22,808 nucleotides of DNA, taken from positions 1 to 22,808 of IMG/VR virus record IMGVR_UViG_3300047560_002099. One strand, written 5' to 3'. Source of the DNA: a virus. This document shows, one piece after another, positions 1-6,428 of this stretch. The first letter of the stretch is position 1; each line of letters opens with the position of its first letter. The translations under genes were made by a program, and so were the position numbers. The notes under the pieces were generated by a model. It did no database searches and had not been told where the DNA came from. It saw only the letters and a list, made by a program, of their open reading frames with translations.

Positions 1-39
1 CATTTATACCACCCCCACTATCAATATAATAGGAAACAA

Positions 40-1032
40 ATGAACGCAAAGAAGAAACTAATATTAACAGACGAACGCAGCTCATTCAAGCCATTCAACT
101 ATCCATGGGCATATGATGCCTGGTTGAAGCACGAACAAAGCCATTGGCTCCATACTGAAGTGCCAATGTTAGAAGATGTTAAAGATTGGAAGAAAAAATT
201 AAATGATAGCGAAAAACAATTCCTTACTAACATATTTCGTTTCTTCACTCAAGGAGATATTGATGTCGCAGGTGGCTATGTTAATAATTATCTACCTCAT
301 TTCCCGCAGCCAGAAGTACGAATGATGCTTTTAGGGTTTGCAGCTCGTGAAGCACTTCATATTGCCGCATACTCTCATTTGATTGAGACGTTGGGTCTAC
401 CAGAAACGATGTACAACGAATTCATGGCATATCAACAAATGAAAGATAAGCATGACTATGTCCTTGATATATCACTGAATAACGGAACAAAGCAATCGAC
501 TGCAAAACATATCGCTACATTCTCAGCATTTACTGAAGGGATGCAGCTATTCAGCTCATTCATTATGTTGTTGAATTTTCCACGTAATGGAAAAATGAAG
601 GGGATGGGTCAGATTGTTACTTGGTCGATTGTAGATGAGACAATGCATACAGAGAACATGATTAAACTATTCAGAGAGTATGTTAAAGAAAATCCCGAGA
701 TATGGAATGATGAATTGAAAGGTCAGATATATACTGTCGCTGAAAAGATGGTAGAGCTTGAAGATAAATTCATCGACCTATCTTTCCAAATGGGTCCTAT
801 GGAGGGACTAAGTAGTGATGATGTCAAACATTATATTCGTTATATTGCCGATCGTCGTTTGATTGGCCTTGGAATGAAAGGCATCTTTAAGGTGAAGAGA
901 AATCCTCTACCTTGGGTAGAAGAAATGATCAATGCGCCTACACATACAAACTTCTTTGAGAATCGAGCAACCGATTATGCAAAGGGTGCTACGTCAGGCA
1001 CATGGGATGATATATGGGGTAAGGCTGCTTAA
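40..1032 (+). CDS. nrdB: Ribonucleoside-diphosphate reductase, class I small (beta) subunit
   Basis: A 330-residue ferritin-like diiron protein that would hold the tyrosyl radical used by the large subunit to reduce ribonucleotides to deoxyribonucleotides for phage DNA synthesis in the cytoplasm. The metal-ligand pattern is intact: Asp73 (or Asp75) in FTQGDIDV, Glu104 and His107 in EALH, Glu166, and Glu200 and His203 in DETMH. Tyr111 sits four residues after His107, where the radical tyrosine of the family lies. The length is that of compact phage and bacterial NrdB. The ATG follows AGGAAA by 5 nt. The large subunit is not in the window and is expected upstream. A TATAAT lies at 25-30 but has no good -35 box. 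No intron or inserted endonuclease interrupts the gene. The family assignment is secure; the exact radical chemistry is inferred from conserved residues. Confidence 0.95.
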   Translation: MNAKKKLILTDERSSFKPFNYPWAYDAWLKHEQSHWLHTEVPMLEDVKDWKKKLNDSEKQFLTNIFRFFTQGDIDVAGGYVNNYLPHFPQPEVRMMLLGFAAREALHIAAYSHLIETLGLPETMYNEFMAYQQMKDKHDYVLDISLNNGTKQSTAKHIATFSAFTEGMQLFSSFIMLLNFPRNGKMKGMGQIVTWSIVDETMHTENMIKLFREYVKENPEIWNDELKGQIYTVAEKMVELEDKFIDLSFQMGPMEGLSSDDVKHYIRYIADRRLIGLGMKGIFKVKRNPLPWVEEMINAPTHTNFFENRATDYAKGATSGTWDDIWGKAA

Positions 1033-1041
1033 GGAGAATAT

Positions 1042-1215
1042 ATGAAGGTCGTGGATGATAATGATATTGTTATATGTACTGAATGCGACGCAGAATTCAC
1101 TGTACACAAGCTAGATGATGAAGACGGTGATGTTGAATTCTGCCCATATTGTGGCCACCACTTATGGGAAGATCAGCGAGAGGATGAGGACGACGATGGG
1201 TACTTTGATGATTGA
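1042..1215 (+). CDS. Zinc-ribbon miniprotein, acidic C-terminus
   Basis: A 57-residue protein starting 9 nt after the nrdB stop, with AGGAGA as its ribosome binding site. Two CxxC knuckles, Cys12/Cys15 and Cys34/Cys37 (the second in CPYCG), are 18 residues apart, which is a classic zinc-ribbon layout. The tail from about residue 43 is almost entirely Asp and Glu. The tight spacing says it is co-transcribed with nrdB. It could bind metal and a protein or nucleic-acid partner, but the acidic tail argues against simple DNA binding. Glutaredoxin-like CxxC function is less likely because there are two separate pairs and no thioredoxin-fold length. The role is unknown. Confidence 0.75.
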   Translation: MKVVDDNDIVICTECDAEFTVHKLDDEDGDVEFCPYCGHHLWEDQREDEDDDGYFDD

Positions 1216-1379
1216 GTGTTAGCGATCCTCCTAAATACTAGAGCTGTCATATAATGATTTCGGTGATTATTATACCATCTTAATAGGAGTTTACGCATAC
1301 GATACTGCGTGGCATCTCGCGGTGTTTGTTATGTTTTTTGTGATCTTTGTTACATGCTAAGGTATTGATGTAATGTATC

Positions 1380-2162
1380 ATGGATCCGATTACCCTCTTC
1401 GCTATGGCCAATGCCGCTGTCTCAGCGGTAAAAAAAGGGTGCCAGTTATATAAAGACATCAAGGGTGCCGCTGGTGAGGTGAAGGACGTCCTGAAAGACA
1501 TGGATGATCAATTTCACAAATTGCATCCTCCAGAAAAGCCTGCCACAGCAGATCAACGAAACAACTTCATTAAACAACGAAATGAAGTAGTTGAACTAAA
1601 CAAAAAAGCCAACGCAGGCGAACATACCGGAATATATTCTGAAATCGGCGATCATCTTGGCGCCTACTATGATAACTATTACAAATGTATGGGTATCTTT
1701 GAGGAAGAAGAACGCCGTTCTAAAACAGAAGTATACAGTGGTGATGCAAGTTTAGGTAAGCGTGCTCTGCAAAGAGTTCTAATGAGAAAACAATTAGAAC
1801 AAATGGGAATAGAGTTACGGGAGATAATGGTATATCAAAGCCCTCCAGAACTAGGTGCATTATATACCGAAGTTGAAGAAATGATGAAGGACATGGGCGC
1901 ACAGCAACAAGCACTCATGTCTAGACAGCTGCAAATGCAACACGCAGCTAAACTCAAAGCAAAAAAAAGAATAGACAAACTGTGGTTACAAGCAGCTTGG
2001 GGTATGGGTGCCGTAATTGTGGCCGCATGCGTGGGCATCATGTTTGCTTTTGTAGTTGAAGATAGAATCAAAAAATATCCACAATTAGGAAATGATTGGA
2101 CACCTAAAACAGAAGAGCAAAGACGAATAGAAGCTTTGCCTAAAAAATACATAGGAAGATAG
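1380..2162 (+). CDS. Phage protein with C-terminal membrane anchor, unknown function
   Basis: A 260-residue protein rich in charged helix-forming residues. It opens with MDPITLFAMANAAVSAVKKG, runs through Lys/Glu/Gln-rich segments that look coiled (about residues 20-200), and has one clear membrane span at about 209-230 followed by a short polar tail. The N-terminus and the ELREIMVYQSPPELG stretch near residue 146 resemble, from memory, a T4-like marine phage family of unknown function; I cannot confirm this by search. The ATG has no Shine-Dalgarno close by: AAGG at 1359-1362 lies 17 nt upstream and instead serves an AUG that is followed immediately by UAA (1368-1373). A weak TTGTTA/TGTAAT promoter pair ends 5 nt before the ATG. 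The next gene starts 1 nt after the stop. Confidence 0.8.
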   Translation: MDPITLFAMANAAVSAVKKGCQLYKDIKGAAGEVKDVLKDMDDQFHKLHPPEKPATADQRNNFIKQRNEVVELNKKANAGEHTGIYSEIGDHLGAYYDNYYKCMGIFEEEERRSKTEVYSGDASLGKRALQRVLMRKQLEQMGIELREIMVYQSPPELGALYTEVEEMMKDMGAQQQALMSRQLQMQHAAKLKAKKRIDKLWLQAAWGMGAVIVAACVGIMFAFVVEDRIKKYPQLGNDWTPKTEEQRRIEALPKKYIGR

Positions 2163-2163
2163 G

Positions 2164-2334
2164 ATGAAGAAATACTTCAAAGAACTAGGTGAGCAATATA
2201 ATTATGTATGGTGGTGGCTTCTAGATCAAGGAATACTAATTGCTACTTTTTTGGTCAACGTGTTCTTGTTTGGTATGTTTGCAATTACCATGGTAATTTT
2301 ATTAATTGCCTTGAAGTATTTTGGAAAACATTAA
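2164..2334 (+). CDS. Micro membrane protein, 56 residues
   Basis: Starts one base after the preceding stop, with the TAGGATG junction suggesting translational coupling. The protein has a short charged N-terminus, an aromatic WWW belt at residues 16-18, then a long hydrophobic stretch from about 23 to 52 ending in KYFGKH, so one or a tight pair of membrane spans is expected. It follows another membrane-anchored protein and may work with it. No family is recognised. A holin is possible from the size but there is no lysis gene nearby. Confidence 0.6.
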   Translation: MKKYFKELGEQYNYVWWWLLDQGILIATFLVNVFLFGMFAITMVILLIALKYFGKH

Positions 2335-2376
2335 ATTGGTGAGCCAAGCGATTTGGTTATGGATACCGTTTGTGGT

Positions 2377-2544
2377 TTAGAGTCGGTATTTGTTGCCATC
2401 AGCCTTTGCATCGAAGTAGTGGCTGTCGTGTCTTTTGTAGAGCTGCGGGCTCCATTGATTGTCAGGTTCTAATTGTTGATGGGTGAAAGCGGCTCTTATT
2501 TTTTTTATAATTCGCTTGACGGAGTTAAAGATAATCTTGGTCAT
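2377..2544 (-). CDS. Small basic protein, minus strand, unknown
   Basis: A 55-residue minus-strand frame starting at an ATG that overlaps the last 20 nt of the upstream minus-strand gene. The N-terminal half is basic (NSVKRIIKKIRAAF) and the second half is polar with several His and Tyr residues, ending in KYRL. No Shine-Dalgarno is evident, so translation may depend on coupling with the gene before it. The gene converges with the plus-strand micro membrane protein that ends at 2334; the 42-nt gap holds no convincing terminator. The frame is short and unlike anything I recognise, so it may not be expressed. Confidence 0.45.
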   Translation of the reverse strand: MTKIIFNSVKRIIKKIRAAFTHQQLEPDNQWSPQLYKRHDSHYFDAKADGNKYRL

Positions 2545-2620
2545 TATCGACCCATTCTTTAGCTTTTATGAGACCATACACAACACCAACAGCTATCAAT
2601 ATAGATACTATATACCCCAT
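2525..2620 (-). CDS. 31-residue membrane microprotein, minus strand
   Basis: A tiny minus-strand gene, MGYIVSILIAVGVVYGLIK followed by an acidic tail, that is one membrane span plus about 12 polar residues. The start is well supported despite the size: AAAGGGAGATAAAC places a strong Shine-Dalgarno 6-7 nt before the ATG, and a TATAAT on the minus strand at 2637-2642 gives a short leader. It is the first gene of a two-gene minus-strand unit set in a plus-strand region, back to back with the GIY-YIG gene at 2649. The function is unknown. Confidence 0.55.
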   Translation of the reverse strand: MGYIVSILIAVGVVYGLIKAKEWVDNDQDYL

Positions 2621-2636
2621 GTTTATCTCCCTTTGA

Positions 2637-2642
2637 ATTATA
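2637..2642 (-). promoter_or_regulatory. Candidate -10 box for the minus-strand mini-operon
   Basis: TATAAT on the minus strand, 16 nt before the ATG at 2620 with the AAGGGAG ribosome binding site between them. No good -35 box is seen at 16-18 bp, so this is a weak call. It lies just upstream of the ATG of the plus-strand endonuclease gene. Confidence 0.35.
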
Positions 2643-2648
2643 TAGTTG

Positions 2649-3095
2649 ATGAGTGATCCTAATTGGACGTTTAATAATACAACATTTGAAGCGCCTAGTC
2701 CACAGCACTACGGTTTTGTTTATATCATAACAAACACAACCACAAATAAAAAGTATATCGGTAAGAAGTTGTTTTGGTTTAAAAAAACTAAACAAGTTAA
2801 AGGTAAGAAGAAGCGCTATCTAGCCGAGAGCGATTGGCGAACATATTACGGATCGTCTCCATCTTTAGCAAAAGACATTGAGTTGTATGGAAGCAATTCG
2901 TTTAAACGCGAAATATTACATCTCTGTGTAAATAAAGGCCAGTGTTCTTATTATGAAGCACTAGAACAATTCCAACGACAAGTTCTCTTTTTTCCTGAAC
3001 AGTATTATAATGACTGGATCATTGTACGTGTACATAGAAAGCATATCATAAATGAAAGCACAAATCGGTCTTCCGTACAAACAGCCAACGAATAA
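2649..3095 (+). CDS. Free-standing GIY-YIG endonuclease, SegE-like
   Basis: A 148-residue protein with the GIY-YIG nuclease signature: FVYIITN at 23-29, Tyr36-Ile37-Gly38 within NKKYIGKK, a conserved-looking SDWRTYYGSS block at 61-70 that supplies the arginine, and a downstream acidic residue near Glu103 in YYEALEQ. This matches, from memory, the phage family named after T4 SegE, which cut DNA and spread by homing rather than by an intron. There is no separate DNA-binding domain; the C-terminal 40 residues are unassigned. The ATG is preceded by an in-frame TTG but neither has a Shine-Dalgarno. It overlaps the next gene by 44 nt. The nearby nrdB (1.6 kb) is a common type of homing target, but that link is speculation. 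Confidence 0.75.
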   Translation: MSDPNWTFNNTTFEAPSPQHYGFVYIITNTTTNKKYIGKKLFWFKKTKQVKGKKKRYLAESDWRTYYGSSPSLAKDIELYGSNSFKREILHLCVNKGQCSYYEALEQFQRQVLFFPEQYYNDWIIVRVHRKHIINESTNRSSVQTANE

Positions 3096-3270
3096 ACCCC
3101 TACAGCGATTGTGTAAGGGTAACATAATAATAGACGTGCATGCTCGCGAGAATGGCGTTGATATCTACCAAAAAACAGGGGATGATGTCCCACAACGGCT
3201 ATCTCTAACAAGAGAGCAGGCACATAACTTCTATCAGCTTATGAGAAATAATGGATTTGTAGATGCTTGA
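3052..3270 (+). CDS. Small protein of unknown function, 72 residues
   Basis: Begins inside the end of the endonuclease gene (44-nt overlap, different frame) and ends with an 8-nt overlap onto the next gene, so it belongs to a translationally linked chain. The protein alternates short beta-like segments (GNIIIDVHA, GVDIYQKTG) with a C-terminal helix (REQAHNFYQLMRNNGF). There is only a weak AGAAAG upstream of the ATG. No domain is recognised. Confidence 0.6.
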   Translation: MKAQIGLPYKQPTNKPLQRLCKGNIIIDVHARENGVDIYQKTGDDVPQRLSLTREQAHNFYQLMRNNGFVDA

Positions 3271-3589
3271 AACTATTGTTTTTGCAGTAATAGGTTGGTT
3301 GCTGGGCGGATGGATTGTCCGCTCGTTCATCGGCTCTTCCAGCGAAGAACAACCGCGGTTTTCTAAGAGGAAATTGATAACCCTACAAATAGATGTTGAG
3401 CAAATAGGAAATTTATGGTATGGTTGGTTTAAGGATGTAGATGATTGTCAAACTTTTATTGCTCAAGGCGATAGTTGTAATGATGCTATTAGTAAGTGCA
3501 CAGAGAAGATACAATCACGCAATCCAGGATACATTATATTATTCAAATACAAGGTGAAGTATGACAACGCAACTGCAGTACAAAATTAA
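3263..3589 (+). CDS. Membrane-anchored small protein, unknown
   Basis: A 108-residue protein whose first 25 residues (ETIVFAVIGWLLGGWIVRSFIG) form one membrane span, probably an uncleaved anchor, followed by a soluble domain of about 75 residues with mixed strands and helices. The ATG overlaps the previous stop by 8 nt and the stop overlaps the next gene by 29 nt. Nothing identifies its role; the topology would leave the soluble domain on one face of the inner membrane. Confidence 0.6.
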   Translation: MLETIVFAVIGWLLGGWIVRSFIGSSSEEQPRFSKRKLITLQIDVEQIGNLWYGWFKDVDDCQTFIAQGDSCNDAISKCTEKIQSRNPGYIILFKYKVKYDNATAVQN

Positions 3590-3761
3590 AGAGAATGTTG
3601 CTATTGTTAGTAAGTTGACAAAGGAAGTAATACGTGGCAACATTATTAATGAAAAAGATATAGATGGAAAATCATTTTGGGTAATGGTTACGTATAACAG
3701 ACCAGGTACCCAATTAATATTTTCAAAAGATGCATGGTTCTTACAATTTAAAGGAAAATGA
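3561..3761 (+). CDS. Small beta-rich protein, 66 residues, unknown
   Basis: Starts within the end of the upstream gene with a usable AAGGTGA ribosome binding site 4 nt before the ATG. The sequence reads as a small beta barrel (YKIKENVAIV, VIRGNII, SFWVMVTYN, QLIFSKDAWFLQF), reminiscent of SH3-like folds, and it is followed 1 nt later by another predicted SH3-like protein. No family is recognised. Confidence 0.55.
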   Translation: MTTQLQYKIKENVAIVSKLTKEVIRGNIINEKDIDGKSFWVMVTYNRPGTQLIFSKDAWFLQFKGK

Positions 3762-3762
3762 A

Positions 3763-4110
3763 ATGAGTGATATTAATGAGCTAGAAAGGTTGGCACGTCA
3801 GTGGTTAGTAGACCGTTTACGTGAAGGTGAAGTCAAGGTTTCTTTCACGAAGAAAGATGGATCACAACGCGAAATGACATGCACGCTCAAAGAAGGGGTT
3901 GTTGTTCCTCACATCAGTAAAACTGGTGTGTCAAAGAAGCATAGCGATGATGTGCTCCCAGTATGGGATATTGAACTTGGTGAATGGCGTTCATTCAAAT
4001 ACGACACAATAACATCAATTGTTGTAAATGAGCGTGTTGACAGTTACCCTAACATTTGGGAAAATAAAGTTACTAGCGCAGCGTGGCCTTTTCCTGTAGG
4101 AAGGCCATAA
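3763..4110 (+). CDS. WYL_2 (DUF2693)-like Sm/SH3-fold protein
   Basis: A 115-residue protein with the pattern I associate with the phage family PF10902: a helical start (ELERLARQWLVDRLREG), the block VSFTKKDGSQREMTCTLKEG near residues 26-45, and LPVWDIELGEWRSFKYDTIT near 67-86. Such proteins are thought to adopt a small beta barrel and to bind nucleic acid or ligands; the true role in phages is not known. The ATG at 3763 is preferred over an in-frame ATG at 3730 because AAGGA lies 7 nt before it and the region between lacks family-like sequence. The stop overlaps the next ATG by 1 nt (TAATG). Confidence 0.75.
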   Translation: MSDINELERLARQWLVDRLREGEVKVSFTKKDGSQREMTCTLKEGVVVPHISKTGVSKKHSDDVLPVWDIELGEWRSFKYDTITSIVVNERVDSYPNIWENKVTSAAWPFPVGRP

Positions 4111-4565
4111 TGGATTACACGCATTTGACATACGATAACGAATACATACATGATATTGGAATAACCTTTGGTGCTTTCGATTTGTGTCATGCCGGCCACG
4201 TATTAATGTTTGCTGAGGCAAAAGAAGTTTGTAAAACATTAATTGTTGGATTGCAAACGGACCCCAGCATAGAACGTCCATCTAAGAATCGTCCAGTGCA
4301 ATCGTTATATGAAAGATATATTCAACTTCAAGCAGTCAAGTATATCGATAAAATTATTCCATATACATATGAAGATGAGATAATGCAGATACTGTATACT
4401 CAAGATATAAATGTTCGTATTATAGGAGCTGATTATATTGATAAAGATTTCACAGGCAAGCAATTATGCATTGACGAGGGGATACATATATATTATAATA
4501 GCCGAGGTCATTCATTCAGTACTACTGAATTGAGGGGACGCATAGGAAACAACACAACCAAATAA
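4110..4565 (+). CDS. Cytidylyltransferase-like nucleotidyltransferase (TagD/HldE-C type)
   Basis: A 151-residue enzyme of the HxGH nucleotidyltransferase superfamily. GAFDLCHAGH (residues 21-30) carries the His27-x-Gly-His30 motif; YERYIQLQAVKYID (67-80) is the family's RxxxL helix; GHSFSTTELR (133-142) is the C-terminal ISTT element. The length fits single-domain glycerol-3-phosphate or related cytidylyltransferases, which join CTP to a phospho-substrate and release pyrophosphate. It directly precedes a glycosyltransferase, so it probably makes a nucleotide-activated precursor for a glycan or polyol, but the substrate cannot be read from the sequence; ADP-heptose-type activation is an alternative. 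The start at 4110 has AGGAAGG 6 nt upstream. Confidence 0.85.
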   Translation: MDYTHLTYDNEYIHDIGITFGAFDLCHAGHVLMFAEAKEVCKTLIVGLQTDPSIERPSKNRPVQSLYERYIQLQAVKYIDKIIPYTYEDEIMQILYTQDINVRIIGADYIDKDFTGKQLCIDEGIHIYYNSRGHSFSTTELRGRIGNNTTK

Positions 4566-4570
4566 TTATT

Positions 4571-5527
4571 ATGGCTTTTGCAAATGACGAGTTGAGTGCC
4601 AATGCGAATGGTGGCACAGAATTAATGAAACGTGGATTAGAGCAACACTTAGATCCAAACCTACTTGAACATTTTCATATCACGGCTAGTAGGTTTCGTG
4701 GAACTGATCCAAATAAAATAAACATATACTGGTTGCATGATCTTCCGGAAGATCCAGAGTCTGCACATATTGCTAGTGGGGGATGGAATCAATTTGAAAA
4801 GTTGATCTTCGTATCTAATTGGCAATTCCAACAATACCAAAAGCATTTTGGTATTCCGTGGTATAAGTGTGCCGTATTGCAGAATGCTATTGATCCAATT
4901 GCTCCAGTACCTAAGTCTAAAGACAAAATTAAACTAATATACAATACGACTCCACATCGTGGATTAGAGATCCTTGTTCCTGTATTCAAGGCATTGTGTG
5001 AGAGGTTCGATAATATTGAGTTAGATGTATTCTCTTCATTCAAAGCATATGGATGGGAAGATCGTGATCAACCTTATGAGCCTTTGTTCGATGCATGTCG
5101 TGAAGATCCTAAAATCAACTATCATGGATTTCAGCCTAATGATGTTGTTCGTCAGGCTCTATCAGAGGCACATATCCACGCATACCCTTCTATTTGGCTA
5201 GAAACATCGTGCATTGCACTGATGGAAGCAATGAGCGCCGGTTGCTTGTGTATACACCCTAATTATGGGGCTCTATATGAAACAGGTTCGAACTGGACTT
5301 GGATGTATCAATGGAACCAAACTAAAAAAGATCACGCCACTTTGTTGTACGGATTTTTGGTAAACGCAATTGAAAATTACTGGACGGATAGTGTGCAATC
5401 GCGGATTGCTGGCCAGAAAACTTACGCTGATGTATTCTATGGATGGCAATTGAGAACACATCAGTGGTCTTCTTTGCTGTCTGGTATCTTACACGAAAAG
5501 AGAATTGATTACAATCCTTCACCATAA
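4571..5527 (+). CDS. GT-B glycosyltransferase, family 4-like
   Basis: A 318-residue GT-B enzyme that would transfer a sugar from a nucleotide donor. The C-terminal half carries the family 4 donor-site signature: YPSIWLETSCIALMEAMSAG at about 205-224, with the Glu211-x7-Glu219 pair. NTTPHRGLEIL (125-135) and DVFSSFKAYGW (152-162) are blocks I recall from a glycosyltransferase group common in marine myoviruses. The N-terminal GGTELMKRG is the usual glycine-rich loop. It starts 5 nt after the cytidylyltransferase stop with no Shine-Dalgarno, suggesting coupling. Targets could be host surface glycan, virion protein or DNA base modification; nothing here decides. Confidence 0.88.
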   Translation: MAFANDELSANANGGTELMKRGLEQHLDPNLLEHFHITASRFRGTDPNKINIYWLHDLPEDPESAHIASGGWNQFEKLIFVSNWQFQQYQKHFGIPWYKCAVLQNAIDPIAPVPKSKDKIKLIYNTTPHRGLEILVPVFKALCERFDNIELDVFSSFKAYGWEDRDQPYEPLFDACREDPKINYHGFQPNDVVRQALSEAHIHAYPSIWLETSCIALMEAMSAGCLCIHPNYGALYETGSNWTWMYQWNQTKKDHATLLYGFLVNAIENYWTDSVQSRIAGQKTYADVFYGWQLRTHQWSSLLSGILHEKRIDYNPSP

Positions 5528-5531
5528 AGTG

Positions 5532-5560
5532 TTGACTTTTTTAGGTGTTGGTTGTATCAT
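5532..5560 (+). promoter_or_regulatory. Sigma70 promoter giving a leaderless transcript
   Basis: TTGACT (5532-5537), a 17-bp spacer and TATCAT (5555-5560). The -10 box ends 6 nt before the ATG at 5567, so the expected start of transcription is the A of the ATG. There is no Shine-Dalgarno in the 15 nt before the ATG. It separates the glycosyltransferase unit from the replication genes. Confidence 0.75.
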
Positions 5561-5566
5561 CATACA

Positions 5567-6427
5567 ATGATTATTATTGACCTAAACCAAACAATGATTG
5601 CTAATTTAATGGCTCAACTTGGCAATCATACGAATGTAGAGTTGCAAGAAGACCTAATTAGACATATGGTCCTCAACGCTTTGCGTAGTTATAGACAGCT
5701 GTATCCGGAAGATGGGGATATAGTGATTGCGTGTGACGATAAAAGGTATTGGAGGAGACAAGTATTCCCTGCATACAAAGCGAATCGCAAGAAAGCAAGA
5801 GAACAGTCGGAGCTCGATTGGAATCAAATATTTACTATACTAAATAAGATCAGAGACGAATTAAAACAATATTCGCCATACAAAGTATTATTAGTAAATG
5901 GGGCTGAAGCGGACGACGTTATAGCGACACTATGTGCTAAGCGTGGTACGATAATTAAATCCTCTGAAAACATTCATATTCTGTCTGGTGATAAAGACTT
6001 TGTTCAACTACAAATATATACTAATGTTCATCAATTTGATCCTGTTCGCAAGAAACAGATCAAGAGTACGAATCCGTACAAATATCTTCGCGAGCATATT
6101 CTCAAAGGTGATAGGGGAGATGGTATCCCGAACATCATGTCGCCTGACAACTGCCTCGCCGAAGGTGAAAGACAAAAGTCGCTTCCAGCAAAGCGAATCG
6201 AATACCTTGCAGGGTTCGTCGATCTTTCCAAAGTCCTCCCTCCCGATCAATACAATAACTTTATGCGCAATGAGCGTCTAATTGATTTGCATATGATTCC
6301 AGAATACATCACTTCCGCTATCTTAGAAGAATACGACCTCCAACAACCAAAGAGTACTGAGGTGTTTAGGGGTTATCTACGAGAGCACAATTTGAAAACA
6401 TTAGAAGAAAGAATTGAAGAGTTTTAA
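5567..6427 (+). CDS. rnh: 5'-3' exonuclease, T4 RNase H-like (FEN family)
   Basis: A 286-residue flap/5' nuclease that would remove RNA primers and 5' flaps on the lagging strand. Visible family features: Asp5 in IIIDLNQT, Asp57-Asp58 in ACDDKRYWRR, the FPAYKANRK arch segment (67-75), AEADDV with Glu114/Asp116/Asp117, SGDKDF with Asp142/Asp144, and the helix-three-turn-helix entry GDRGDGIPN (181-189). These acidic residues bind two magnesium ions. The ATG at 5567 is preferred over an in-frame TTG at 5552 because the family begins with a hydrophobic strand and because the TTG lies upstream of the predicted transcript start. The gene has its own promoter and no Shine-Dalgarno. Confidence 0.9.
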   Translation: MIIIDLNQTMIANLMAQLGNHTNVELQEDLIRHMVLNALRSYRQLYPEDGDIVIACDDKRYWRRQVFPAYKANRKKAREQSELDWNQIFTILNKIRDELKQYSPYKVLLVNGAEADDVIATLCAKRGTIIKSSENIHILSGDKDFVQLQIYTNVHQFDPVRKKQIKSTNPYKYLREHILKGDRGDGIPNIMSPDNCLAEGERQKSLPAKRIEYLAGFVDLSKVLPPDQYNNFMRNERLIDLHMIPEYITSAILEEYDLQQPKSTEVFRGYLREHNLKTLEERIEEF

Positions 6428-6428
6428 T

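Noticed and set aside
1-39. Leaderless or near-leaderless promoter before nrdB from TATAAT at 25-30.
   Set aside because: There is no -35 box at the right distance and a normal AGGAAA ribosome binding site precedes the ATG; the window edge limits the view.
1229-1238. CTCCTAAATA as a T4-type late promoter box.
   Set aside because: It is not TATAAATA, no comparable box was found before other genes, and the window uses sigma70-type promoters.
1250-1255. TATAAT upstream of the 1380 gene as a promoter.
   Set aside because: The hexamer 17 bp upstream is CCTCCT and no TTG-type -35 is present at 16-18 bp.
1244-1360. An open frame of 38 codons beginning with CTG and ending in a hydrophobic segment, before the 1380 gene.
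   Set aside because: No ATG, GTG or TTG near a ribosome binding site gives the full frame; an open run of this length arises by chance about one time in six.
1835-2152. Minus-strand 105-codon frame opposite the membrane-anchored protein gene.
   Set aside because: It is antisense to a coherent plus-strand gene, has no ribosome binding site and its composition is typical of an antisense shadow.
2637-2649. Leaderless promoter for the GIY-YIG gene on the plus strand.
   Set aside because: The TATATA-like box is 4 nt from the ATG and there is no -35 match; the spacing does not fit the other two leaderless cases.
2559-2795. Minus-strand 78-codon frame opposite the GIY-YIG gene.
   Set aside because: It overlaps the better supported microgenes and the endonuclease, and has Cys-rich random composition and no ribosome binding site.
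5988-6281. Alternative-frame plus-strand ORF of 97 codons inside the 5' exonuclease gene.
   Set aside because: The exonuclease frame carries all catalytic motifs through this region; the alternative lacks a ribosome binding site.
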